Source: Bidens hawaiensis
Lineage: Eukaryota; Streptophyta; Magnoliopsida; Asterales; Asteraceae
Reading direction: 5' to 3'
NCBI GenBank assembly: GCA_021521415.1
Contig: JAIQDT010007310.1
Coordinates: 1-64,000, forward strand
DNA length: 64,000 nucleotides
Shown here: piece after piece, positions 43,596-55,059 of the stretch
Layout: each line of letters opens with the position of its first letter
How positions within the stretch are numbered: position 1 is the first letter of the stretch
Made by a program: the position numbers and the translations under genes
The notes under the pieces: model-generated
Told to the model about the DNA's origin: nothing
What the model saw: only the letters and a program-made list of their open reading frames with translations
Databases searched by the model: none

Positions 43596-45532
43596 CTAGA
43601 TCATGTCTTCAATACTTCTAACCGTGGTCAATATTGCTCCAACACAGCCAAAAGCAAGGAGAGACTGCAAATCATTTCAGACAATAAATTACAAAAATTG
43701 GTAAATAAGATAGATATTTTAGTCAACATCTTATAGTAAGGGAAGTGTAGTACCCCTAATCGCCAAATGTGCGAACCATTGATTAGGTGGGAGCAGAGGG
43801 CTGGAACTATTAATGCCACTAGCACTCCAACGGTGCATCCAATGAATGATATGATTTTTGCTAGAAAAAAAAAATTAAAAACGATTATGCATTAGATTAA
43901 CATTAACATATGACACTAAACACAACTTAGAAAAATAAAATAGAAATTAAATTGGTTAAATAGGTTAATCCATGAACGCGTCGAGTTGACACGAGCAAGA
44001 ACGTTTAGCAAAGCGTTTTCATGGATTCGATCCAAAATTGACCAGACCCGTTTACCAAATTAACCCAAACATGTTAATTTCGTGTTAGGTTGTAAAAGAT
44101 TACACCCCTATTAATATATTATGATACCAATGCATAAAGCGTATTTTTTAATAGCGAGACAACTTACCGTATAGCTCGTTGACAAACACTTCAATGATGA
44201 CGAAAACTCCCGTACCAAGCACCAACAAAATCCTGATCGCATATCTGTATATTCTAGCATAGATACCCTGTTGTTGTAGGAGATCGTCGAGTTGCATTAG
44301 CATTGATGATATATTTATAAGGTATGAAATCCCTTGGTTAAGTATCGAGCAAACGATTACAAGGTAGGACACTTTTGATTCCAACGAAAGATTGAGAGTA
44401 AAGGATTCTTTCACATCACTTCCAAACATGCTATAACCAAGATACGATACCGCAATGTAGAAACTGGTGCTTAAGTACAAATCTATTCCGAGAGTAAATA
44501 AACAAAAAAAAAAGTTAAAGACATAAATAAAAAATTACTTGTGGTTTATATATAAAAAAACACTTACATGAAAGTGATCATACGCCCGTAGTGTTGTTTG
44601 TTCCCCATTGATCTACACACCAACGGTAAGCAGCCATGCCCGCTATAAAAATATGCGAAAAACCCAAATGTGGTAATATGTATTGCAGATTGCCCTTTTG
44701 CACCATCAATGTTCCTATACAAGTTGACTGCATAATTATAAGCATTAACAAGCAAATGTACTAGAGTTTATTACAAGTCTAGGGGTGCAAACGAGCCGAG
44801 CCGAGCCTGAGCTCGACTCGTTTACTATATATCATTAATTTTTTATATAATTATAATTATTTTTATATATTTTTTTCTATTATAATTTTATGTATAAAAC
44901 AATATCTTAATTAGTTATTTTTATTTATTTTTTCATCATTATATATATTAATTAATAATTATTAAATATATATTTTAAAAATATATATAATGAAAGGCTC
45001 GTGAGCCAGCTCGAGCTCGATAAGTGAAGCTCGGGTTCGGGCTCGTTTATTAAACGAGCTTACTTTTAGGCTCGAGATTGGGCTCGGGCTTGATTAAGCT
45101 CGGCTCGATCGAGCTTTTTTACGAGCTGATCTCGAGTAGCTCACGAGCAGCTCGGCTCGTTTGCACCCCTAATTATAACTATAACACACAATAAAATTCT
45201 TATACTTACAAAGGACAAAATGAAGATAAGTATCTGAAAGAAAGAAACATTACAAAAGTTAGTTTTAAGTAAATTATTTTATTAAAAAAAATGATTTATA
45301 TTAAATATATAAACGTGACATACCCCACAAGATAGACGTCCAACACGGGGAAAGGCAGCCCCACCCACATCCTCATACGTCTGTCTTTGTGTGGTGCAGC
45401 ACCTTCCAAGATCCAGAGAAGTGTAAAATGCAGCAGCCGCAACAAGAACAAGAAGAACATAACTAAACCACCCTCCGTCCTTCACTGCGAAAGGGGCTGA
45501 GATAAAAGTAGTACTAGCAAAAGCATATAATC
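43596..45532 (-). pseudogene. AVT1-like vacuolar amino-acid transporter with its centre missing
   Basis: AAAP-family AVT1 proteins are proton-coupled amino-acid carriers of about eleven membrane spans on the tonoplast. Exons on the minus strand: 45532-45324 (FASTTFISAPFAVKDGGW, TYEDVGGAAFPRVGRLSCG), 45234-45211 (24-bp microexon, ILIFILSF), 44727-44568 (NIDGAKGQSAIH, YSGHGCLPLVCRSM), 44469-44168 (SYLGYSMFG, FTLNLSLESK), 43860-43754 (IISFIGCTVGVLVALIVP) and 43664-43596 (LLAFGCVGAILTTV, TAG stop). The last four exons join in perfect phase. Between the microexon and the next exon the phase fails, and about 80 residues (two to three spans) are absent; only a 480-bp intron with a hAT MITE lies there. 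No in-phase first exon with an ATG was found. Probably non-functional. Confidence 0.75.
44780..45171. mobile_element. hAT-type MITE in the AVT1-like gene
   Basis: TAGGGGTGCAAACGAGCCGAG at the left mirrors CTCGGCTCGTTTGCACCCCTA at the right. Interior GAGCTCGAGC text flanks an AT-rich core. No clean 8-bp duplication is seen (ATTACAAGT versus ATTATAACT nearby), which would fit a later deletion at one edge. Confidence 0.8.
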
Positions 45533-45606
45533 CTGCAACAGTATTGCTCACTTAATAATGCATGCAAAAAGTTATGAATCACGTATTATATTACTAAATA
45601 ACCTAC

Positions 45607-46246
45607 CTATTGCAAAATATTGAGATACCCAAGGTTTGGTTGATTTCTATGTTGTGTGATTATGTTTACTTGTAGTGGAGTAGTTGTGGTTGGAGCTGAT
45701 GATGGAATAGTAGAGGTTCCCTGTGCCGATGTTGATGCAGTGGTTGTTCCCAATCCTGGCTGAATACTTGGGCCAGGGCTTGAACTTCTTGATGCTGATG
45801 CAGTGGTTGTTCCCGATCTTGGTTGAGTGCTTGGGCCAGGGCTTGAACTTCTTGATGCCGATGCAGTGTTTGTTGAAGGTGGCGACATAATGGCAGTGAT
45901 GTAGGATGACATCGTTTCTAAACTTGAGAAGACTGCTGATGTCCTAGGTGTGTACAATGTTCCTGTGGATGATCGATCATCTTGTTGCAGATCTCTTGTA
46001 TCTCCTATGTCACTTTCTTCGTCACTGTCAGGGACTGGTGAATAATCTGGTTCCAGTGTTCCATGTTGCTGAGATCTGGTAAAAAATACTAAACCTATGA
46101 GTATGTTTATAACATGTGTATAAATAGCATTACATGTTAGATTGCCCGGATTCCAAAAGTATTTCAGACTCTTCAACTTGATCTTGATCTTGATCTTGAT
46201 AAGCTCCAACAAGGTTTCTCAAAACTTGACCAATCCAGGCAAACAT
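45607..46246 (-). CDS. Two-exon acidic, Ser/Pro/Thr-rich protein, unrecognised
   Basis: On the minus strand, ATG at 46246 opens MFAWIGQVLRNLVGAYQDQD and an acidic VEESEILLESG (46246-46134, donor ATGTAATG). An acceptor TTTACCAG leads in phase to 46075-45607: QQHGTLEPDYSPVPDSDEES, then a Ser/Pro/Thr-rich part with two near-identical 22-residue repeats (ASASRSSSPGPS.QP), ending at TAG 45607-45609. Predicted length is 193 residues, without membrane segments. It lies 75 bp upstream of the AVT1-like exons. AVT1 N-termini are hydrophilic and Ser-rich, but this ORF ends before them and the phases do not join. It may be that gene's broken N-terminus or a separate gene. Confidence 0.45.
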
Positions 46247-46449
46247 TTTGTGGAATTGCTGAAAAAGAAAACCGAAAACAAATTGTCATCAGTAAATTTA
46301 TTCTAAAAAGTATCACTAAAATTTGATGTTTATCTTCGACATGAACAAGTTGGGTATAGACCTCGTCGTGAAACAAGCCAAGCACACGCGTGACTGGTAA
46401 CGTGTAGGGTCTACTAAATGAGCCAAGCCACTCACGAGCTATTCGACAT

Positions 46450-47990
46450 TGGCTCACTAAAAGTTAAAATCGATCCGAGCTTAAACAAGCTCGAGACTAA
46501 AAATGAGCTTCTTAAATAAAACGACCGAGCTTCACCTATTGAACTCGAGCCGCGTCGCAAGCCTAGTTAAACGAGCCAATTATTATCTAATACATGTTTA
46601 TATAATAATAATCCTTATCATATACAAAAAGATGGGAGTAACAAAATAATATATATTATGTTATGCATATATAGATAAACTAATTAATGAATAATAAAAA
46701 GTCCAGCCCAAGTCTAAAACAACTTCTCGCAAACATAGTTAACGGGGTGTGGGATTCCTTATAAAACCTCCTTATAACTTTTTAATAAGTTAATAAGTTA
46801 CAAATGTGTAACTTATTAACTTTTCTCTCTCACATCAAAAGCAATCCCAAACACCTTATCTTTTTCAAAAAGTTCATAAGTTATAAGTTGATGAAAATAA
46901 GCAATCCCAAACACCCCTTTAAGCTTTAAAACTAAATTAAACTCGAAATGAGACGATCTCGATCCCGGTCTCTCGTAAGCTAATGAGTCCGAGCTTCACC
47001 TATCAAGCTCGAGGCAACTCACGGGCCTAAACGAGCCTATCTTTATATAATTTTCATTTAATATATCTAATATATATTTGTATAATATGTATAATTATTG
47101 TATATAAAAACTTTGATAAAAATAGCAAAATAAAAAAAGGGAGTTATATATAAAACTTTAAGTTGAAACTGCATCTAAAGGGAATAAAAAAAAGTTAACC
47201 AATGATAAACAAGTTGAACACAGAGTTTAAAAAACTACTGACGAACCAAGTTTGATATATAAGATTAAAAACCTAAAACGAGCTGATCTTGAGCTCCCCT
47301 AACTTTAAACGAGCCCAAGCTTTACCTGTCAAGCTCGAGCAGGCTCGTGAGCATTACGAGCCTGTTTCTTTATATAATTTTTATTTGATATATCTAATAT
47401 ATATTTATATACTAACCAATAATAGCTGTTGTATATAAAAAAAACTGTGATAAATATAATAAAATAATATATAAAACTTTGAATTGAAAAAATATATATA
47501 AGGAAAATTAAACTGTATACAATTTAATTAATAGATAATAAGAAAGTCAAGCCCGAGTTTGGAAAAAACTACTTGCGAACTGAGTTTGAGCGATAGCATT
47601 AAACTCGAAATGAGTCGTGCTCGAGCTCGAGCACTCGTAAGTTAAAAGAGCGCGAGCCCGGCTTCACCTATTGAGCTCGAGCCGGCTCTCGCGAGCCTAA
47701 ATGAGCCTATTGTTTATATAATTTATAATTAATATATGTAATATATCTTTATAAAAAAAACAATTATTATATATGAAAACTATAATCAATATAACCAAAC
47801 AATATATAAAAATAATTAAAATTATTTACAAGTTAATTAAAAAATATTAAACAACGTCGAGCCTAAGCCGAGTCCGAGTTTGACAAACCTACTACTCACG
47901 AACCAAGTTTGAGATTTGAAATTAAAACTCAAAATGAGGTAGCCAATTTCGAGCTTGAGCTGTCATAAGTTAACCGAGCTTTCATATATA
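46450..47990. repeat. Array of hAT-MITE-like units rich in GAGCTCGAG
   Basis: At least five degenerate copies (from about 46470, 46930, 47270, 47590 and 47870) of a 300-350 bp block: AAACTCGAAATGAG, CGAGCTTCACCTATTGAGCT, CGAGCCTAAACGAGCCTAT, then ATATAATTTT.ATTTAATATA. The text matches the MITE at 44780-45171. A PIF/Harbinger MITE interrupts it. Confidence 0.6.
46743..46919. mobile_element. PIF/Harbinger-like MITE
   Basis: Ends CGGGGTGTGGGATTCCTTAT and ATAAGCAATCCCAAACACCCC are inverted, with TAA on both sides (46740-46742 and 46920-46922), the usual TWA target. Same family as 49618-49790. Confidence 0.75.
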
Positions 47991-47999
47991 TTACTAGCT

Positions 48000-48540
48000 A
48001 GCTAGGTCACGAAGACAGACGGAGACGTGTTACGTACCTAGCAAGCTACCGAGCATATGACGGAAGTTACGACATAGCAGCAGCAGCGAACCTGCAAGTA
48101 TGAGAGGTAAGAAAGCTGATTGTTAACTACAAATGAAAGCAAGAATAGAGAAATGAGTAGAGACAGAGAGAAAAAAAATTACAAATGAAAGCATACAGAA
48201 ATGAGTAAAGAGTAAGAGACAAAAATTTCCTAAACCGTCATTCTTATTTCTGAGAGAGTAGGGTAAGAGGGCAAGAGATACCTTTTTATATACATAGCAG
48301 CAGCATACATACCTCTATAACAAATTCACGTGTTCATAAAATTTAATATTTATTTGTATGTATACATTTTTGAGAGATATGGAGCTCAAAGCTTGTATCA
48401 ATACCATAACATACATGTTTTTTTTTTATTATTATTTAAAAGTTTTTATGGTTTTCAATTTTCTTTTTTTTTTTTTTGGCAATTTTTGTTTACCTTTAAA
48501 TTTTAAATATGTAATTTAAAATTTAAATATGTTATTTTAT
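48000..48540. other. Intergenic, simple repeats
   Basis: A GAAAGCA...AGAAATGAGTA...AGAGA block occurs twice (48130-48180 and 48183-48230), and a T-rich stretch at 48420-48480. No gene is supported. Confidence 0.4.
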
Positions 48541-48989
48541 CATAGACCGTAATTAACAGAACCAAAATTGATCAAAATTTGCGCCGACTCTCCGCCGCAA
48601 CGCCCAGATTTTATTTTACTAGCCAAATAAACGTCACTTTAGATATGTCACATTTTTTTGTATCATATGCTGTAACAAACATAACCAAAACCGACTGAAT
48701 TCACGTCGACTCGCCACCGTAATACTCAGGTGTTACTGACGAATAAACGTCTATGTCATATTCTTCTCATAAGCTATATAAGTGCCTTCTGCTTTAGTTC
48801 CGGTGCCGTAACCAAATTCTGGGCGTTTACTAACTTAATTTTTTAGTGCCGTAACGAAGCTAAGAGTGTCGCTAATGCTTTATGCCTTATTTCTTTTTAT
48901 AAATTAGTGTCAGTATCATAACGAACTTAGCCGATAACAACCGAGCACATGTTAATGTACTGCCGCAACGCAGCGGGTGCAAAACTAGT
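48541..48989 (+). mobile_element. Probable Helitron 3' portion
   Basis: Three degenerate units of GTAACGAAC..CCGA..CCGCCGCAACGC type lead to CTGCCGCAACGCAGCGGGTG, a GC-rich palindrome, followed by CAAAACTAGT at 48989, consistent with a Helitron CTAGT terminus. No 5' end was identified. Confidence 0.45.
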
Positions 48990-49018
48990 TTATATTTGAA
49001 AAGGGGATGTTTTGTATT

Positions 49019-50731
49019 TATCGAAGCAGCTTGTGAGAAAATCATTTTTTATTTTTATTATTTTTTTTTTCTGACAATCGGCACACCATGCCATAGACAA
49101 GGCAGCGCGAGTCTCGAGATCATGGCCAAGAATTCGAAGACCCGTGCCCTGTGCACAAAATGTGTGTCTTGGTTCTAGAATTCATCATGCACGTACGCTC
49201 ACGAAGCAAACCAAATAAGTACAAACATATTTGGTAAGGCACACAAGCATGTTGATCCAATATCACAGGTCAGGATCACATTGGCTAAATGGTTTATCGT
49301 GTTTGCAAGTTGACTAAGGCTATATGCTTCAACACAAGCACAACGATCTTGGTGCAATCGGTTAAACACCTTAATTTCTCCTTGTAAATGGCTTCACGCC
49401 TCTATTCATTTTAAAACAAGACTAGTGAATTATTATTATACTTGCGTGTCTACCTTTATGATCTCATTTTGGCTGGCAATCAGGAATCTACTGTTAGCAA
49501 TTTCATCTCTTGACTACATTAGGAGTTTGCCGATAAAGATCTTAGTGATTTAAATTATTGTTTGGGCTTGGAAGTGCCTACATAAGCTGACATTTGTGTC
49601 TTTCTAAGTTAGTCTAAGGGGGCGTTGGGATTCCTTATTTTACATCTTTTCTCAAAAGTTAATAATTCACAATATGGTGACTTGTTAATTTATCCCCCTC
49701 ACGTACAATTATCAAACACCTTTTAATTTTTTCATAAGTTCAATAAGTTACAAGTACGTAGCCTAAAATAAAGCAATTCCAAACACTCCCTAAGTATGCC
49801 CGACCATGACATCCTCACTTGCTCGGGTCTTACTGAAGTTGTCACGTCAATCGGTATCCCTTATTTGGATCCCACTTTATATCGGTCACTCGTTGGATCC
49901 CTGGAAGAACCAATAAAGGAACATTTTTAGGCACTCAAACGGATCTTACGGTAGGCTAAAGGCACTGTTGCCAACGGTCGTCTTGCATTTCAACTTCCAT
50001 ACACTTGTTCCATTATTGGCTACTCTAATGCCGGCTGGGCACGTTGTATTGATACCCGTCGCTCCACTTATGGTTACTCCGTCTGTTTTCTTTTTGTGGC
50101 AATCTCGTCTCTTGGAATGCTAAGATACAGCCTACTGTATATCGGTAGAGCTGTGAGTCTAAATATCAAGCATTGGATAACATTGTAGCTGAAATTATTT
50201 TGATTACTCTTTCATTGTGTGAACTGCATGTTGTGCCTTTGGATCGCCAAGCACTTTTATGCGATTATAAAAATGCTCTCTTTTTGTGTCAAAATCCTGT
50301 ATATCACACACGTGCCAAACACATTGATCTTGACTATCACTTTTGTATCCAGGAATTGTTAAAAACTACATACAAAATTTGTATCAACCAAGATCCAGGT
50401 GGCAGACATCTCTCTCGTTCTGAGTTCGAGTTTCGGTTCACCATCTATCATTTTATTATGTGTAAGAGATGCCAGCGAGTTTTTGGACTTAAACCACCAT
50501 ACACAATGCATAATGCTACTCAAAATACATTTCTTTACAATTACATTTGGCCTATGCAAGCAGCTAGCGTCCCCGTTACGGTTGTGAACGTGTGATATAA
50601 TTAATTTTGTTCTATATATTTTATACCGAATTGAATGCTTGATCTTGATTTTACCACCGTCATCTCTATTGGAAATCTTGCCTTGTAATAGACCCCACGC
50701 ACTTCGAATGAATAATAGCAAAGTGTAAGGG
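49019..50731 (+). pseudogene. Copia RT/RNase H fragment, unit 1
   Basis: It contains decayed RT (VCKLTKA, then LYDLILAGNQESTVSNFIS, EFADKDLSDLNYCLGLEV) with stops, and an RNase H: YSNAGWARCIDTRRSTYGY, IVAEIILITLSLCELHVVP, ALLCDYKNALFLCQNP and AKHIDLDYHF (open frame 50173-50595). The first RNase H acidic residue (usually SDADW) is Asn. The open frame ends after text no longer Copia-like. A MITE splits SK|YAR at 49618-49790. From about 49250 the segment is repeated at 50732. Confidence 0.8.
49618..49790. mobile_element. PIF/Harbinger-like MITE in Copia unit 1
   Basis: GGGGGCGTTGGGATTCCTTA and AATTCCAAACACTCCC are inverted, with TAA at 49615-49617 and 49791-49793. Removing it restores the Copia reading SKYAR. 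Confidence 0.8.
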
Positions 50732-51058
50732 GCTGTTATCCAATATCACAGGTCAGGATCACATTAGGCAAATGGTTTATCGTGTTTGCAAGTTGACTAA
50801 GGCTATATGCTTCAACACAAGCACAACGATCTTGGTGCAATCGTTTAAACACCTTAATTTCTCCTTGTAAATGGCTTCACGCCTCTCTTCACTTTAAAAC
50901 AAGACTAGTGAATTTTTATTATACTTGCGTGTCTACCTTGATGATCTCATTTTGGTTGGCAATCAGGAATTTACTGTTAGCAATTTCATCTCTCGACTAC
51001 ATTAGGAGTTTGCCGATAAAGATCTTAGTGATTTAAATTATTTTTTGGGCTTGGAAGT

Positions 51059-53532
51059 TGTGACGTCCCTCGATTTCGGGTCAAATTGTATTTATTTTGT
51101 ATTTGTTTTTATGTTGTAAACCGACCCGATTTATATCCCGAACATTTCAAATATATAAAATATTGGATTTTATGTTACTAAAACATTCCCGGTTGTCTAA
51201 TTTGAAAAACCCCTTTTACGGATTCGAAAACGGACTTAAAACGCTCAAGATACATCAAAAACGAACTTCCGGACGCGAACTGACGTGCTGACCAGCAGCA
51301 GATCAGCAGCAGACCAGCAGCCCCATTTTTTTTTGTTGTTTTGTGACTTGTCTTGACCACTCTTACATGCAAACCTTGATATCACATCCCATGCTTGACC
51401 CTTTCAACCCACCCTATATATACACCCCTATCCCCTTCATTAATCCTTGCTCATTCATCTCTTTCTCTTCCAATTCTCAAGCATTCAAAGGTGTTCTTCA
51501 TATTTTTTTGGCAGTTTGACTTTCCAAAGTCAACCTGACCATAGTCTTACATTATAATCAACTTGTTAACACTTATTTATACTTGAAGATTGTTATACAA
51601 CATATATATAATAGCACTATTTGTACCTTCGGTGGGCATTTCTCTGGTCTCGGTTGGTTAAGTGTCCGGCCCATAAGACAAAGCTACATGGAGGACTCGT
51701 AGTAGTCCTTGATTATATATATTTTCCGCATCTAACTATCAAACTTGTTATACTTGTTTAACTTCTGCTCATCTTAGTTCTATTTTACATTTTGAGTTCC
51801 ATGGTTATGGGTTTGTAGAGACTAGCCTAGGTTATTCCGTAAATAGCTCCAAACCAGAAGCCGAACTCTTGTTTACTAGTTTGTTTAAATAGTTGTATAA
51901 ACATGTTTTATGTAATATTTGAGTTTCTAAAATCATTTTAATTAGTTCCATGGTTATGGGTTTGTAGAATTTAACCTCGGTCTTATCCCGAAACAAGATC
52001 CGAACCGGAAACCGAACTTTCGTTTAAAGACTTTGTTATTGACTTTTTGTATGTAAAACTTTGGTATTATTATTTATAAATTATTTTACAAGTTCTATGA
52101 TGTTTGGACATGTGGTAACCATTCTTGGCCTTATTCCAAGATAAAAACCGAACCAAACCGAACTAAACCAAGTTTACTCGCTTAAGACACATAAGTGTGT
52201 TTTTAACCATTAAAGCTTATATATTTCTTTAAAAATACTTTATAAACTGATTTTAATTATTTTCACAAAGTACTCGGAATGTTGAATCCAACTTGATCTT
52301 ATAACAAAGTTTGAACCGATTAAACCGAACACTCGCTTAACGGACGTTGTTAGTTCTAAAACAATAGAACTACATACTTGGTTAAGTCTCTTTAAGATTT
52401 ATTGAGTTATCTCGTACATTTATTATTTTGGGAAAGTTGACTTTGGATTTGGTCAAGTCACCAAGACCCGAACCGACCACCTTTATTATCTATATTATAA
52501 AGGGACTTGCTTTCTTGCATTTTTACCCACCTTATTACTTAACATAGGTTGAGTAAAATTAAGGGCTAGATACTTTAACCCGGTTTCGAGCAAACTTACA
52601 TTTTTAAAGGACTATTATTATAATTTCTTAAATATTTACATTTTAAACCTTAAACTTTAAATTGTTTACATTTCTTATCATTTATTTTCGTTTAAAGACT
52701 TCCAAGACAACTTTTCTAATACAAGACTTCTTCTCCTTTAGGCTTCGTTCGTTAAACTCATCGTTCCGGTCAATCTCCAAATCATCAAATCTTTCAAGTT
52801 TATTACTTGAATGTGAGTACTTTCATCCCCCGTTTTCACTCTTTTATATTTTGGGGGTGACATTGCAAACTTATTCAAATCCAAATGATTTATACTTGAG
52901 TCTTAAACCATAAACTTTATTGTATACTTTACTTAAATAAATGCTCGATTTGGTGTTATATGCTTATATGCTTAAGTGCTAATGTGTTTACCGCTTTTGG
53001 ATGGTTGATTCATAAATCCGAGTATATCTGGCATCCCCTTATAGAAAGGTGTCGTTAATGTATTCTTATTAATGATTTCATACAAAATCCGAGTATATTT
53101 GGCATCCCCTTATAGAAAGGTGTCGTTAATGTATTCTTATTAACGATTTCATTTATCTAAATTGTTGCTATTATTTATTGTTTTGTATACAAGTTGTGGA
53201 ATTTCATATTATATATCTATTGTTCAAAAACTATGAAATTGCTCACCAACCTTTGTGTTGACAAAATCTATTTATGCAATGTTACAGGTTTGACTTTAGG
53301 TTGACTCGAGAACTTGAAGAAAAAAAACGTTATCGAGGCTATTAGGATATTAGCAAAACGAACATTATATTATTTACTATGATTTGAATTCGGTTATTGT
53401 ATGAACAAGTTATGTGACTCTTTGTGTTTTTATGAATTTAAATGAGTTGATTAAATATTGTCACTTAATAGTGTCGTGTGCGATGAACAATCGGTTGCGC
53501 CCCGACGTTTCCGTCATGGTCGGGGTGTGACA
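51059..53532 (+). mobile_element. Solo LTR, family A, 2.47 kb, with perfect 5-bp duplication
   Basis: It starts TGTGACGTCCC and ends GGTCGGGGTGTGACA. GAAGT lies on both sides (51054-51058 and 53533-53537), and the unduplicated target GGAAGTGCC is visible in unit 1 near 49570. No internal domain is present. It contains a tandem pair of about 70 bp (GGCATCCCCTTATAGAAAGG at 53032 and 53101) and CCGAACC-rich tracts. Same family as 1-1725. Confidence 0.9.
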
Positions 53533-53579
53533 GAAGTGCCTACATAAGCTGACATTTGTGTCTTTCTAAGTTAGTCTAA

Positions 53580-53752
53580 GGGGGCGTTGGGATTCCTTAT
53601 TTTACATCTTTTCTCAAAAGTTAATAATTCACAATATGGTGACTTGTTAATTTATCCCCCTCACGTACAATTACCAAACACCTTTTAATTTTTTCATAAG
53701 TTCAATAAGTTACAAGTACGTAGCCTAAAATAAAGCAATTCCAAACACTCCC
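53580..53752. mobile_element. PIF/Harbinger-like MITE in Copia unit 2
   Basis: Duplicate of 49618-49790 at the same Copia position, with TAA flanks at 53577-53579 and 53753-53755. Confidence 0.8.
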
Positions 53753-55059
53753 TAAGTATACCCGACCATGACATCCTCACTTGCTCGGGTCTTACTGAAG
53801 TTGTCACGTCAATTGGTATCCCTTATTTGGATCCCACTTTATATCGGTCACTTGTTGGATCCCTGGAAGAACCAATAAAGGAACATTTTTAGGCTCTCAA
53901 ACGGATATTACTGTAGGCAAAAGGCACTGTTGCCAACGGTCGTCTTGCATTTCAACTTCCATACACTTGTTCCATTATTGGCTACTCTAATGCCAGCTGG
54001 GCACGTTGTATTGATACCCGTCGCTCCACTTATGGTTACTCCGTATGTTTTTTTTTGTGGCAATCTCGTCTCTTGGAGTGCTAAGATACAGCCTACTGTA
54101 TATCGGTAGAGCTGTGAGTCTAAATATCAAGCATTGGATAAAATTGTAGCTGAAATTATTTTGATTACTCTTTCATTGCGTGAACTGCATGTTGTGCCTT
54201 TGGATCGCCAAGCACTTTTATGCGATTATAAAAATGCTCTCTTTTTATGTCAAAATCCTATATATCACACACGTGCCAAACACATTGATCTTGACTATCA
54301 CTTTTGCATCCGGGAATTGGTAAAAACTACATACAAAATTTGTACCAACCAAGATCCAGGTGGCAGACATCTCTCTCGTTCTGAGTTCGAGTTTCGGTTC
54401 ACCATCTATCATTTTATTATGTGTAAGAGATGCCAGAGAGTTGTTGGACTTAAACCACCATACACAATGCATAATGCTACACAAAATACATTTCTTTACA
54501 ATTACATTTGGACTATACAAGCAGCTAGCGTCCCCGTTACGGTTGTGAACGTGTGATATAATTAATTTTGTTCTATATATTTTATACCGAATTGAATGCT
54601 TGATCTTGATTTTACCACCGTCTTCTCTATGGAAATCTTGCCTTATAATATACCCCACGCACTTCGAATGTATAATAGCAAAGTGTAAGACTGTTGGGTG
54701 TGGGTGATGTTTCATCGGCTACCTGCTTAGGTGGCAGTTCATGTTGTCGGTAAACACCATCCCTGTTTAAAAAGCATCGCTGAGTGGTGAAGAAGTTGTG
54801 GGAAATCCACCGTTCTAATTGCCGCTCAAATCTACCTATATTATTAAAGCAACACAATATTTTCACATGTAATTCAATTAGACCCTTCACATAGGCTGCC
54901 AAGTGTATAAGTTTTCATTTTTACAATTTCCTTTTCACGAAGGATAAAATGAAAATATGTTGTTGATGGTAGTCAAACTCACTACCTTGCTTTCAAAATG
55001 CTCATAGCTCACCAACTCAACTAGAATGAATTGATGTTAGCTTTCTCTTTTATTTTAAT

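Larger units (their letters stand above)
50732..54690 (+). pseudogene. Copia RT/RNase H fragment, unit 2 (tandem duplicate)
   Basis: The same roughly 1.48-kb segment as 49250-50731 in direct tandem, with few differences, enlarged by the solo LTR at 51059-53532 and carrying the same MITE (53580-53752). The RNase H open frame is 54134-54556. Because the MITE is at the same position in both units, it predates the duplication; the solo LTR is in one unit only and is younger. Confidence 0.8.

Noticed and set aside
43628..43825. 65-codon minus ORF read as one exon of the transporter
   Set aside because: Its second half is intronic; splicing at 43753/43665 restores the AVT1-like C-terminus in phase.
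50359..50721. Minus-strand ORFs opposite the Copia RNase H (also 54245-54715)
   Set aside because: Shadow frames of the plus-strand RNase H; both duplicates show the same pattern.
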